From an uncultured Prevotellaceae bacterium (GTDB lineage Bacteria > Bacteroidota > Bacteroidia > Bacteroidales > Bacteroidaceae), in the NCBI GenBank assembly GCA_937877625.1, contig CALFJG010000072.1, positions 84,579 to 148,578 on the forward strand: 64,000 nucleotides of DNA. The letters are read 5' to 3'. The number at the start of each line of letters is the position of its first letter. Position 1 is the stretch's first letter. Position numbers and translations under genes: made by a program. Positions 8,851-17,644 of this stretch are shown piece after piece. The notes under the pieces are model-generated. The model ran no database searches and had not been told where the DNA came from. It saw nothing but the letters and a program-made list of their open reading frames with translations.

Positions 8851-10314
8851 TTAATGTACACGATGACGATCTATGGCATCTAAACGTAGGAAGATAAAAA
8901 GCAATATCGTGAATCCCCAGAGCGATGAACCTCCATAACTAAAGAAAGGTAGAGGGATACCTATAACAGGCATCAAGCCGATAACCATTCCTATATTGAC
9001 AGCTATATGGAAAAGAAGTATTGAAGCTACACAATAGCCATAAATACGTCCGAAAGCAGTGGTTTGACGCTCTGCCAGATAAATTAGACGGAGAATAAGC
9101 GTGAGAAACCCAAATAAAACAAGTATGGTTCCTATGAATCCCTGCTCCTCACCTACAGTACAAAATATAAAATCGGTGTCTTGCTCGGGTACATATTTAA
9201 GTTTTGTCTGCGTACCGTTCATAAAACCTTTCCCGCTCAAGCCACCTGAGCCTATGGCAATCATACTCTGATGTACGTTGTAGCCGCCAGCAGTAACATT
9301 ACTTTCTGTTCCTATCAACACGGCTACGCGCTCTTTCTGATGGCTCGCTAAAACGTGATTCATTAAAACATCACTTGCGTAGAGAAACGCAACAGAACCT
9401 ACTACGAAAGAAGCAATATAATAATACGCACGCCCACGCAGTCCTAATCCTTGCCAAACAAGATACAGCACCAGTACTAACAACATTAGCAATTGAACCA
9501 CAGAGACATCAAAGCCGCCTGTTAACCAGCTCAACAAATAAGTGCCGAGTGTAAGCAGAATTCCCCAAAAGAGCATCAACTTAATACGCTCCGTGGGTAC
9601 AAAGCGACGTAGCAAAATAATAGCGAAAAGCCAGATAAGTACCAACACCACATATTCGCCAACATAAGCAGTGGTGCCAGGAAGAACAATATCGGCGTAA
9701 CCCAATCCTACCACAAAATATACCACTGCAGCAGCGACAGCAAAAAGAATACTACCCGTCATCCCCTCGCGATAGAACACAAGAAAGAAAGATAAATAAA
9801 CCAATGCCGTACCTGTTTCGCGCTGCAATATAATAAGGAGTACGGGTAAGAATACCACACCAGCGGCTTGCAGGAAATGTTCCCGCCTTCGCAAATCAAA
9901 ACCAAACTGACTCAGCACCTTAGCCAAAGCCAAGGCTGTGATACTCTTGGCAAACTCTGCTGGTTGTAGGCTCATTACATTGCCAAATTTAATCCACGAG
10001 TGTGAACCTTTGATATTGCCTGCAAATAGTGGCGTGAGAAGCAAGAGGAGCATCATTCCCAAATAGAGCGGAAAGGCAAGTGAGTCAAAGTATTTTTCAT
10101 CGGTCATTAATAGCATAAAAGCCAATCCGAACGAAAAGGCTATCCAAAGCAATTGTTTACCTGAACGTGTGGTGAGCGCAAAGAAATCCGTATCGCCATA
10201 TTCGTGCGAAGCTCCGCACACACTTATCCACCCAAAGGCCAAGAGCAGTAAGTAGCAGACCAACACAAGCCAATCTACATAAAAACCTGATGTACGTTCC
10301 TTGAGGGTAAACAT
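8851..10314 (-). CDS. rodA: Rod shape-determining protein RodA (SEDS peptidoglycan glycosyltransferase)
   Basis: RodA polymerises lipid II into glycan strands during elongation, together with PBP2. The 487-aa product is longer than the roughly 370 aa of E. coli RodA because of extra hydrophobic segments in the middle (about residues 185-305), a form I expect in Bacteroidetes. Family blocks are present: SHSWIKFGNVMSLQPAEFAK, then IAIGSGGLSGKGFMNGTQTKL with YVPEQDTDFIFCTVGEE, and a C-terminal GLMPVIGIPLPFFSYGGSS. It starts 70 bp after the mrdA stop, in the usual order. Confidence 0.95.
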   Translation of the reverse strand: MFTLKERTSGFYVDWLVLVCYLLLLAFGWISVCGASHEYGDTDFFALTTRSGKQLLWIAFSFGLAFMLLMTDEKYFDSLAFPLYLGMMLLLLLTPLFAGNIKGSHSWIKFGNVMSLQPAEFAKSITALALAKVLSQFGFDLRRREHFLQAAGVVFLPVLLIILQRETGTALVYLSFFLVFYREGMTGSILFAVAAAVVYFVVGLGYADIVLPGTTAYVGEYVVLVLIWLFAIILLRRFVPTERIKLMLFWGILLTLGTYLLSWLTGGFDVSVVQLLMLLVLVLYLVWQGLGLRGRAYYYIASFVVGSVAFLYASDVLMNHVLASHQKERVAVLIGTESNVTAGGYNVHQSMIAIGSGGLSGKGFMNGTQTKLKYVPEQDTDFIFCTVGEEQGFIGTILVLFGFLTLILRLIYLAERQTTAFGRIYGYCVASILLFHIAVNIGMVIGLMPVIGIPLPFFSYGGSSLWGFTILLFIFLRLDAIDRHRVH

Positions 10315-10384
10315 TTGTAGAATATATTGAATAATGGAAGAGAGAAATAAAAGAGATTTCCTTTCCTCATAACGACATTAAAAA

Positions 10385-12229
10385 CTATTTCAGTTGGTAA
10401 GTAATATGTCGATGTTGCATCACCGTGGCTTGATGCTCTGCTTCCTCAGAGAGTTTACCATATAAGTAACGCTCCATAATTAATTTACCTATTGGTACAC
10501 CGTATTCGGCTCCAAATCCACCATTCTCTACATAGACAGCCACTGCTATTTTGGGCTTATCCATAGGCGCAAAGCCCATAAAAGCACTATGGTCTACACC
10601 GCGGTTTTGAGCCGTTCCTGTCTTTCCGCAAACTGCAAGTCCGGGCAAATTAGCTGCTCGGCATGTTCCACCTGTTACCGCTGCACGCATACCAGCAACA
10701 ATATAGCGGTAATACATAGGGTCTACCAACGTGCGATGCTGTACGCTAAACTTAGGATTTAGCGTTCCGCCTTTTATCTCATGCACTATGTGAGGCGTTT
10801 TGAACCACCCCCGATTAGCTATCGTTGCCGCAAGATTGCATATCTGTAGCGGAGTAGCCGTAACTTCACCTTGGCCAATAGAAATAGAAATGACACTTAG
10901 TGGCCCCCATTTGTGAAGATATTTGTCGTAATAATCGGCATTAGGTATCATTCCTCGCGCCTCGCCGGGCAAATCAATGCCAAGGCGATAACCATATCCC
11001 ATAGCAACAAGATGGTCTTTCCAGCGTGTCATCGCCTCGCGCTGGGAAGCATAGCGACTACGATTGCCGAACATACGGTAGAGATTCCAGCAGAAGAAAG
11101 CGTTGCACGAAGTGGCTATGGCGGGCACTATTGAGAGAGGAGAGGCGTGTCCGTGACATTTGAGGTGTAGGCCTTTAAAATGAAATCCACCTGCACAAGG
11201 GAAAGAAGTACTCGGAGAGATGATTTGTTCTTGCAAGCCGATGAGTCCCTGCGTAGGCTTAAAAGTAGAACCTGGGGGATAGGTTCCCATTACGGCACGA
11301 TTGAACATTGGGCGACGAAGGTCTTTCTGCAGAGTGGCGGTATACTTTGCTCGTTCACTACCTGTCATTCTACGTGGGTCAAAAGTGGGAGAAGAAGCCA
11401 AGCATAGAATCTCACCTGTTTCAGGTTCTATGGCAACAATGGCTCCGAGTTTACCTTCAAGCAAACGCTCTGCAAGGGCTTGTAACTCTATGTCAATGGT
11501 GAGTTTGATGTCTTTTCCCGCCACAGGATTAGTGTCGTAAAGTCCGTCTTTGTAAGGGCCAAGTGTCCTGCCGCGTACATCGCGCATCATAATCCGCACG
11601 CCTTTCTCACCACGTAGTTCTTTCTCGTACGAACGCTCCACACCAAGTTTACCAATGATATCGCCACTCTGATAATAAAAATCGCGACCGAGGTCGTTTA
11701 CACTTACTTCACCTACATCGCCCAAGACATGAGCACCAACACTGCCGCCGTAAACACGTGTGCTTCGCTGTTCAAAATAAAATCCTTTGAACTGAAAACT
11801 TTTCTCACGAATACGAGCATATTCTTCTTGAGAAAGGCCACTCATAAACACCTGTGGCCGATAGCGGGAATAATGCGGGTTTTTCTCCGTGTCTTTTATC
11901 TCTTCCATTCGAGCAATATAGTCCGCCCTACTAATACCAACAGCACGACAAAAAGCCAACGTATCCACGCCGTGCTGCTCCATCATTTGTACCATAATAG
12001 TATATGAGGGTTCGTTGTAGACTAATAAGGAGTCGTTGCGGTCGGATATCAAACCACGAGAAGGATAAATAATGTCGCGGCGAAAAGCGTTACTATCAGC
12101 AGTGAGTTTATAGTCGGTATCAACGATTTGCAGAAAAAAGAGGCGCAAAGCATATATTAGTACGACAGCTATCGCTATTGCGCATACCACATACATACGC
12201 CCAGTTCTACTATCTGTCTTTCTATCCAT
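10385..12229 (-). CDS. mrdA: Penicillin-binding protein 2 (elongation transpeptidase)
   Basis: PBP2 cross-links new peptidoglycan during elongation. The 614-aa product has one N-terminal membrane helix (YVVCAIAIAVVLIYALRLFFL), a pedestal/dimerisation region (RGLISDRND; GGSVGAHVLGDVGEV) and a transpeptidase domain. The active-site motifs are all present: S321-T-F-K324 in PPGSTFKP, SCN in TSCNAFFCW, and KTGT in VCGKTGTAQN. Length is normal for the family. Its start overlaps the end of mreD by 8 bp, which suggests translational coupling. Beta-lactams that target PBP2 would act here (family knowledge). Confidence 0.95.
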   Translation of the reverse strand: MDRKTDSRTGRMYVVCAIAIAVVLIYALRLFFLQIVDTDYKLTADSNAFRRDIIYPSRGLISDRNDSLLVYNEPSYTIMVQMMEQHGVDTLAFCRAVGISRADYIARMEEIKDTEKNPHYSRYRPQVFMSGLSQEEYARIREKSFQFKGFYFEQRSTRVYGGSVGAHVLGDVGEVSVNDLGRDFYYQSGDIIGKLGVERSYEKELRGEKGVRIMMRDVRGRTLGPYKDGLYDTNPVAGKDIKLTIDIELQALAERLLEGKLGAIVAIEPETGEILCLASSPTFDPRRMTGSERAKYTATLQKDLRRPMFNRAVMGTYPPGSTFKPTQGLIGLQEQIISPSTSFPCAGGFHFKGLHLKCHGHASPLSIVPAIATSCNAFFCWNLYRMFGNRSRYASQREAMTRWKDHLVAMGYGYRLGIDLPGEARGMIPNADYYDKYLHKWGPLSVISISIGQGEVTATPLQICNLAATIANRGWFKTPHIVHEIKGGTLNPKFSVQHRTLVDPMYYRYIVAGMRAAVTGGTCRAANLPGLAVCGKTGTAQNRGVDHSAFMGFAPMDKPKIAVAVYVENGGFGAEYGVPIGKLIMERYLYGKLSEEAEHQATVMQHRHITYQLK

Positions 12230-12746
12230 TGCGCGATTTCTTTTTATTCAACAATGCTTCAAAAGTAGCAATGAAAGCCACTGAAAGAAGCGTGCTGAGA
12301 AGAAAAGTAAGAAAAAATCTACCGAAACACATCAACGTAAACGCCTCAAGCAAGAAATATACAAAGCAATTAACGGCAACCAACGAAAAAACAAAGCGCA
12401 GGAAAGGAAGCCATTCCATTGTTTTAACAGAGGGTACAAACGGCTCATCAAAAGCATAACCCGATGGAGCAAACAATTTTAACAGATAAGGAGTCGCCAG
12501 CCCAGTGGCACAAAGAGCCGCTGACCCTACGCCAGGGGTGGAAGTAAAAATATCTATGAGAAATCCCATTGTAAAGCCTATCACTACATATATCCAATGT
12601 TGCGTATTTGTGGGCAACAAACAAAATACATACACATAAGGCATAGGGATGGCATAACCCAAAAGCGCGATATGGTCAAGCACCGCTACCTGCAAAAGTA
12701 GCAGTCCTATAAACCAATATGTCCGTTTGAGCGTGTCGGAAAGCAT
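12222..12746 (-). CDS. mreD: Rod shape-determining membrane protein MreD
   Basis: MreD is a small polytopic membrane protein of the elongasome, positioned between MreC and PBP2/RodA. The 174-aa product is almost entirely hydrophobic, with about five membrane segments and the MreD-like stretch HWIYVVIGFTMGFLIDIFTS. Sequence conservation in this family is weak. The call rests on hydrophobicity, length and the exact position between mreC and mrdA. The 8-bp overlap with mrdA supports one transcript. Confidence 0.9.
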   Translation of the reverse strand: MLSDTLKRTYWFIGLLLLQVAVLDHIALLGYAIPMPYVYVFCLLPTNTQHWIYVVIGFTMGFLIDIFTSTPGVGSAALCATGLATPYLLKLFAPSGYAFDEPFVPSVKTMEWLPFLRFVFSLVAVNCFVYFLLEAFTLMCFGRFFLTFLLSTLLSVAFIATFEALLNKKKSRNG

Positions 12747-12803
12747 TATACGTCAGACCTTAACTATGAACAATGTCGTTCCAAGCGACAATGGATACTT
12801 TTT

Positions 12804-13673
12804 TTAGTTATTTGTTAGCACACCTTCATTAAAAGCAGCATGATTACGCAAGGAGTCTGTTTCGCTACGATAGATATTTTTCACAACGGACACATCGCGA
12901 AGGTTTGTAAAATCTGTACCAAGATGCACGGTGAGCCTAAGCGATTGCCCATCGGGGGCACTACCAACAGCAAGTACGTTCCCCACAAAGATGCCCGCAG
13001 GAAAGACATCGGAATAGCCACTTGTCTCTACCGCCATCCCGCGCCTTACTTCAGCCTGTCGGGGTATTTCATCAAGATAGGCAATAAGTTTACTGCCCCC
13101 ATTCCAACTGAGATGTCCAAACCAATTGCTACCTCTTAATCTGCAACTGATTGCACTACGAGCATGTGTAACAGGAATAACTAAAGCATAATTCGTGCTT
13201 GCTTCTGCCACTATGCCTACCACGCCACCACCGCCTACAACACCCATACCGTTTTGTACGCCATGGAAAGTGCCTTTGTCTATTACAAGATGATTTAGAC
13301 GATCGGCGCGATTTTCATTGCTGGTTACCTTAGCATTGATAAGCGGGTATTTGAAAAGTTTCTCGTGGATACGTTCCTCGGTGGCGGTGACGGTGTGCTT
13401 TTCTTCGTCAATCAATCCACGAAGAGCATCGTTTTGAAGTTTGAGCAAAGTGTTTTCACGCTCTAAGCGTGTATTCTCTTTGCGCAGTGTGGTATAAGCC
13501 AACACATCACCCCACATACGATTTATCCCTGCCGTGATACTACTTGTTGTAGAAAAGAATACTGTGGTCTGCAATCTGTTGTAAGTAAAAAGCAACACCA
13601 TACTCACTACCTCAAGCAAGAGAAACAAGAGGATGTGCATATAGCGTTGTAGAAAAAGAAGCAGATTGCGCAT
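12804..13673 (-). CDS. mreC: Rod shape-determining protein MreC
   Basis: MreC is a periplasmic scaffold that activates PBP2 and links it to MreB. The 289-aa product has an N-terminal membrane helix (about residues 12-30) and a coiled-coil stretch of Leu, Asn and Glu (YTTLRKENTRLERENTLLKL), then the two beta-barrel domains. Typical sequence includes NHLVIDKGTFHGVQNGMGVV, GGGVVGIVAE and YALVIPVTH. It lies 57 bp upstream of mreD in the reading direction and follows a palindromic repeat located after mreB. Confidence 0.95.
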   Translation of the reverse strand: MRNLLLFLQRYMHILLFLLLEVVSMVLLFTYNRLQTTVFFSTTSSITAGINRMWGDVLAYTTLRKENTRLERENTLLKLQNDALRGLIDEEKHTVTATEERIHEKLFKYPLINAKVTSNENRADRLNHLVIDKGTFHGVQNGMGVVGGGGVVGIVAEASTNYALVIPVTHARSAISCRLRGSNWFGHLSWNGGSKLIAYLDEIPRQAEVRRGMAVETSGYSDVFPAGIFVGNVLAVGSAPDGQSLRLTVHLGTDFTNLRDVSVVKNIYRSETDSLRNHAAFNEGVLTNN

Positions 13674-13692
13674 AATAGCGAACTATTCATTT

Positions 13693-13757
13693 AAGGTTTA
13701 AGAAGTTTAAGAGGTCAAAGGCCTATAGGCTAAAACCGCTTAAACTTCCTAAACCTT
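13693..13757. repeat. Long near-perfect palindrome between mreB and mreC
   Basis: The arms are AAGGTTTAAGAAGTTTAAG (13693-13711) and its complement at 13739-13757, with one mismatch in 19. Inside them lie a GGT/ACC pair and GCCTATAGGC, itself a perfect palindrome, so nearly the whole 65 bp could fold. No T-run follows on the minus strand, so it is not a classic terminator. It may attenuate or process the mreB-mreC transcript. Similar arms occur at 20480, 47346 and 54906. Confidence 0.85.
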
Positions 13758-13784
13758 GAATTACCCTTAAAACTGATGTTTGTC

Positions 13785-14873
13785 TTATCTCATTAAGAAT
13801 TGGAAGCGATCTACATTCTTCAATGCTACCCCTGTACCACGTGCAACACAAAGCAACGGTTCATCAGCCACCTTGAACTGGATGTTGATCTTATCACTCA
13901 GACGTTTGTCAAGACCGCGAAGCAATGCACCGCCACCGGTGAGATAGATGCCATTCTTCACAATATCTGCGTATAGTTCTGGAGGTGTGTTTTCCAAAGC
14001 GTTAAGCACGGCACTCTCTATCTTGGAAATGCTCTTTTCTAAGCAATGTGCCACTTCTTGATAACAAACAGGTACTTCCATCGGCAGAGCCGTGACTTTG
14101 TTTGGCCCGTGGACGATGTAGTCCTTAGGTGCATCGGCTCCTAAATCTGTCAGTGCACTACCTACGTGTATCTTAATACGCTCAGCCATACGTTCACTGA
14201 CTTTCACATTGTGTTGGCGACTCATATATTCCTGAATATCGGCAGTAAAATCATCGCCAGCCATCTTTATGCTGTTGTTGCTCACTATGCCACCAAGCGA
14301 AATGACAGCAATCTCTGTGGTACCACCGCCTATATCCACAATCATATTGCCCTCAGGGGCCTCTACGTCCAATCCTATACCTATTGCTGCAGCCATGGGC
14401 TCAAAAATCAAGAACACATCACGCCCACCAGCATGCTCGGCACTATCACGTACGGCACGAAGTTCCACTTCTGTAGAACCACTTGGCACCCCTATTACCA
14501 TACGTAGGCTTGGCGTGAAGAAATGCTTACCCTCGTGAGCCATACGTATAAGGCCACGCATCATCTGCTCACAAGCGTTAAAATCGGCTATCACACCATC
14601 CTTTAGCGGACGCACTACGCTGATTTTATTGTTGGTCTTTTCGTACATTAACTTAGCCTGGCCGCCTACGTTTATCATCTTCTCCGTATGTACATCAAGT
14701 GCCACTACAGAAGGCTCATTTACTGCTATTTTTCCATCACCTGTAATAATAACCGTATTGGCCGTGCCGAGATCCATTGCTAATTCTTGTGTAAACGAGA
14801 ACAAGCCCGAGAAAAGACGCATATTCTTAAGCCGTTCAAACTTCTCAAGATATTTTATCGTATCTATTTTCAT
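13785..14873 (-). CDS. mreB: Rod shape-determining protein MreB (bacterial actin)
   Basis: MreB forms membrane-bound filaments that guide wall synthesis. The 362-aa product has the actin-fold motifs: phosphate-1 AMDLGTANTVI, GVPSGSTEVELRAVRDSAEHAG, phosphate-2 DIGGGTTEIAVISLGG, and the adenosine motif YLTGGGALLRGLD. The usual MreB start is close to GLFSFTQELA, so the ATG at 14822 (MRLFSGLF) is an alternative; I keep 14873 because nothing excludes it. Upstream are 79 bp without a gene, then the purH-like gene. Confidence 0.95.
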   Translation of the reverse strand: MKIDTIKYLEKFERLKNMRLFSGLFSFTQELAMDLGTANTVIITGDGKIAVNEPSVVALDVHTEKMINVGGQAKLMYEKTNNKISVVRPLKDGVIADFNACEQMMRGLIRMAHEGKHFFTPSLRMVIGVPSGSTEVELRAVRDSAEHAGGRDVFLIFEPMAAAIGIGLDVEAPEGNMIVDIGGGTTEIAVISLGGIVSNNSIKMAGDDFTADIQEYMSRQHNVKVSERMAERIKIHVGSALTDLGADAPKDYIVHGPNKVTALPMEVPVCYQEVAHCLEKSISKIESAVLNALENTPPELYADIVKNGIYLTGGGALLRGLDKRLSDKINIQFKVADEPLLCVARGTGVALKNVDRFQFLMR

Positions 14874-14952
14874 GGTATTAGGAATTTCTATACTGGTTTA
14901 AGAGGTTAAGGCTACACAGAACGTATGAAAAGCCTATTTCACTTTAAATATC

Positions 14953-15591
14953 TCACTTTGTTTCTTCGAACCAATTTTTAATGGCTGTATCATAGCGACT
15001 ACTCACCGTAAATGCTTGAGCAGCCAACTCTCGACGCTGTGTCAAAGTCGTGCGAGCACCCTGATTTTTGAGAATTTCTATCAAATATGGGTATTCGGCC
15101 TTTGAAGGAATTATCGTCACGTCTTTGAAATTCTTTGCAGCGGCACGAATTAGGCTAATTCCTCCAATATCTATCTTTTCAATGATTTCATCCGGTGTGC
15201 CGCCGTTTGCTACAGTTTCCTCAAAAGGATAAAGATCAACTACCACAAGGTCTATCGGCGTGATATTATATCCAGCCATTTCTGCTCTATCTTCCGCCAC
15301 ATCTCTACGTGCTAATATGCCACCGAAAATAAGCGGATGAAGCGTCTTTACACGCCCGCCCAAAATAGACGGATAACCTGTTACATCTTCCACGCGTCCG
15401 CAAGGGTAGTTCAAACTTTCAATGAAAGACTGCGTACCACCTGTGGACAAGAAACGAACTCCTTGCCTATGAAGCGCAGCAAGCATTTCCTCCAGCCCAT
15501 CTTTATGATATACCGAAATCAACGCTGTGCGAATAGGTACTGCACCAGAAGAAATCGGTAAATCGCCTAAGTTTGATTTATTATTGAGCAT
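14953..15591 (-). CDS. IMP cyclohydrolase, stand-alone N-terminal half of PurH
   Basis: PurH normally has two domains in about 510 aa: IMP cyclohydrolase, then AICAR formyltransferase. This 212-aa protein contains only the first. The cyclohydrolase residues are all there: GGRVKTLHP (Arg-x-Lys-Thr), DLYPFEETV (Tyr), EKIDIGG (Asp) and RAAAKN (Lys, Asn). It ends in a single in-frame TAA after SRYDTAIKNWFEETK. The remaining 79 bp before mreB cannot hold the missing 300 or so residues, so this is not a simple frameshift. It should close FAICAR to IMP, with the formyltransferase encoded elsewhere. Placement just upstream of mreB is common for purH in this order (family knowledge). Confidence 0.85.
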   Translation of the reverse strand: MLNNKSNLGDLPISSGAVPIRTALISVYHKDGLEEMLAALHRQGVRFLSTGGTQSFIESLNYPCGRVEDVTGYPSILGGRVKTLHPLIFGGILARRDVAEDRAEMAGYNITPIDLVVVDLYPFEETVANGGTPDEIIEKIDIGGISLIRAAAKNFKDVTIIPSKAEYPYLIEILKNQGARTTLTQRRELAAQAFTVSSRYDTAIKNWFEETK

Positions 15592-15611
15592 TAACGTAGG
15601 TTATTGAGCAT
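15591..15611 (-). other. Possible 6-codon leader ORF (MLNNLR) overlapping the purH-like start codon
   Basis: The sequence TTAATGCTCAATAA occurs twice, 20 bp apart. The upstream copy gives ATG followed by five codons (Leu-Asn-Asn-Leu-Arg) and a TAA stop whose last two bases plus the next base form the purH ATG (TAATG). The geometry would allow translational coupling. It could equally be a by-product of a 20-bp tandem duplication at the start codon. Confidence 0.35.
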
Positions 15612-15656
15612 TAAACATTAAAACTAAACTACACGAAGAAAGCAGGCTTTGAACTA

Positions 15657-17120
15657 TCATTGCCAATCAGGTTCATACTTTTCTACGCTATACGTTCGAT
15701 AGAGAGTGCCATTAGGCATTTCAGCATAGGTTTCACGAATAATTATCTTCTTATTCTTCGACTGGTGGAGGAAAGAAAGTCCGCTGTCGCGAATAGTAGT
15801 ATAATCAGCCATCGTGGTAAGGTGATCCTTTGCCAGTTTCTCAATATAAGAAGCAGTAAAAGGAAAATCACTCACAGGGGGCAGATGATGAGATAAATGA
15901 AAAGCTATGTCGTTTTGTGCATCAGCGGATTCTAACCTCACATTATAGCGACCAAGAAGAAAATCTTGATAAGCTAATTCACATATCACACCCCATTCCG
16001 ACAAAGGCTCAACGTCTTTTGTCACTGCAACAAGTTGACTACCGTTATATACCAATGCGCCACCGCTTGATGTAACACGTACACGGTTGTTCTCATGGCC
16101 ATTATAATAGCGATAATCTCCACGTTGTTCATAGCCCATAGTAGTTATATCATCAAGCCAATCCCACACGGCAACACGATTGGCATAATCTGGATCATAG
16201 TAAGGATTTGGCAATGTTTCAGACTGTGTCAATTCAACTATTTCAGGCAGCGGTTTCAATGCCACATAGGAAGGAAAAGTCTTTTTTATCCAAGGTACCC
16301 ACAGCTCTCCAAATTTTTGTTCAAAAAGATAACCTTTGTTAGGTTCGTTGTAAAGATTACGCAAATCTTTACAAAGATCACTAAACTCACTAATTACAGG
16401 CTTAAATCCGCGATGAGCCATAGAAGAATGGCGCAACGTTTCTATATTTCTTTGGTACTCCGCTTCTATATAATCTTCGCGAGAAGCCTCGTAGGCTTCT
16501 AACACCTCTTGCCGCAGAGGTTCATAGTATTTGGGGCTATTCTTTAGTTTTACTGCTTTTTCTGTATTCCAAAACTCATTGAAGATCCCATTCATTCCCA
16601 GTTCTCGCGTAGCGTCATCATAATTTTGAAGTCCTTCAATCTTCTTTCTTGCATCGCGAATTTCATTTAGAATAATATCGCGATACTTCACACGTATCTC
16701 TGTTGTGGCATATCGGTCAAAAAGCGTATCAAAAGGGGCTGACTTGATAGAATTAAGGCCTTTGTTGTAAGAATCCGTGGCCTGCTGGCGCGCCGTATTA
16801 TCTATATCTTCTGGCAGGTGGGCATCGGTATAACGAAAGAGATCCTCCATAAAAGCCTCATCCAGCTCAGGAGGAAGTCCTGTTGATTTCTTTGCCATTA
16901 AGTTATTCCACGCCTTAATTAGTTCACTTTGATATGCCTGTACGTCATTATAAAGGTTGCAGCGAATATTGAGTGTATCGCGTGTAACCTCAGTGTAAGT
17001 AAGCGAAGTGCGGTCTGCTTCGCTTAGTGTAGTGGAAAGTATTTGAGCCTTGGCGAATGACGTTCCTGCTACAAAGAGCATCAACACACCAAGAACCCAG
17101 AAAAACCACTTTTTATACAT
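15657..17120 (-). CDS. Secreted protein of unknown function (487 aa)
   Basis: I do not recognise this family. The product has a clear signal peptide (WFFWVLGVLMLFVAGTSFAKA, cleavage near residue 25) and no lipobox cysteine. The mature part is charged and mostly helical up to about residue 260, with many Glu, Arg and Tyr (KYRDIILNEIRDARKKIEGL). A second half is richer in Trp, Tyr and Asn (VAVWDWLDDI; YRYYNGHENNRVRV). No catalytic motif stands out. It has its own promoter-like box 34 bp upstream and a MITE beyond that, so it is probably transcribed alone. Envelope or outer-membrane location is an inference from the signal peptide. Confidence 0.7.
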   Translation of the reverse strand: MYKKWFFWVLGVLMLFVAGTSFAKAQILSTTLSEADRTSLTYTEVTRDTLNIRCNLYNDVQAYQSELIKAWNNLMAKKSTGLPPELDEAFMEDLFRYTDAHLPEDIDNTARQQATDSYNKGLNSIKSAPFDTLFDRYATTEIRVKYRDIILNEIRDARKKIEGLQNYDDATRELGMNGIFNEFWNTEKAVKLKNSPKYYEPLRQEVLEAYEASREDYIEAEYQRNIETLRHSSMAHRGFKPVISEFSDLCKDLRNLYNEPNKGYLFEQKFGELWVPWIKKTFPSYVALKPLPEIVELTQSETLPNPYYDPDYANRVAVWDWLDDITTMGYEQRGDYRYYNGHENNRVRVTSSGGALVYNGSQLVAVTKDVEPLSEWGVICELAYQDFLLGRYNVRLESADAQNDIAFHLSHHLPPVSDFPFTASYIEKLAKDHLTTMADYTTIRDSGLSFLHQSKNKKIIIRETYAEMPNGTLYRTYSVEKYEPDWQ

Positions 17121-17153
17121 TACTGATTGATTTTTGATTTGTTATGGTGGCGG

Positions 17154-17161
17154 CAAAAGTA
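17154..17161 (-). promoter_or_regulatory. Candidate -7 promoter box (TACTTTTG) for the 487-aa secreted protein
   Basis: TACTTTTG on the minus strand lies 34 bp upstream of the ATG at 17120. A TTTA sits about 17 bp further upstream, roughly where the -33 TTTG should be. Confidence 0.5.
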
Positions 17162-17252
17162 GCATTTTCTGACTAAACCATTGTTATTTATGTATGATTT
17201 TTAGTTTTACAGGAACAAAGGCTCTGTTTTTCTTTTTCTTAACTTAACAAAA

Positions 17253-17644
17253 TTCAAGTTTCGTAAGTCCTAAAAAGGCAACGAGCGTAGCAATGCTGTC
17301 TCCTTTATAAGGCAAGCAGGCGAGCGGCCTGTCGGAGCGCACGCGGCTCGCGTGCAAAAGGATGCAGGCGAGGATGCCTGCGCTCCCTGACAGTTGCACC
17401 TTGAATGCTCTGCCTGCAACACGGGTATGTTTTCATCACTCCCGACACTTGAATCATAACCATAGCATTGACCTGAGGAGGGCAAAAGCGGGAAAGAGGA
17501 AATAGGTCGGACGGAGTGTTAATCGTGGTCGGACTAAGTTTGGACACGGTCGGACTATGTTAGGAGTGCATACGGCTTGAGAAGGTTGCACCTTGGTGGC
17601 TATTCCTCCGACAATGATAGGCTTCACTACTTCCGAAACTTGAA
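17253..17644. mobile_element. MITE-like element with 11-bp inverted ends and 9-bp target duplication
   Basis: The element starts TTCAAGTTTCG (17253-17263) and ends CGAAACTTGAA (17634-17644), a perfect 11-bp inverted repeat. It is flanked on both sides by TTAACAAAA (17244-17252 and 17645-17653), a 9-bp direct repeat expected from transposition. The 392 bp have no transposase, only short meaningless reading frames. Inside are a GCAGGC/GCCTGC hairpin near 17365-17385 and three 22-bp tandem repeats. The internal part is richer in G and C than the flanking intergenic DNA. A relative with the same ends lies at 48487-48736. It accounts for most of the 556-bp gap between the flanking genes. Confidence 0.85.
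17505..17570. repeat. Three 22-bp tandem repeats inside the MITE
   Basis: Units start at 17505, 17527 and 17549. Each begins GGTCGGAC, followed by more variable sequence (GGAGTG, TAAGTT, TATGTT). The spacing is exactly 22 bp. Tandem units of 22-23 bp inside a MITE recall the BrickBuilt elements described in Porphyromonas gingivalis. That resemblance is in architecture; I do not claim shared sequence. Confidence 0.75.

Noticed and set aside
14953..15591. Pseudogene interpretation of the short PurH
   Set aside because: The frame is intact, all cyclohydrolase residues are present, and no remnant of the second domain remains in the 79 bp downstream.
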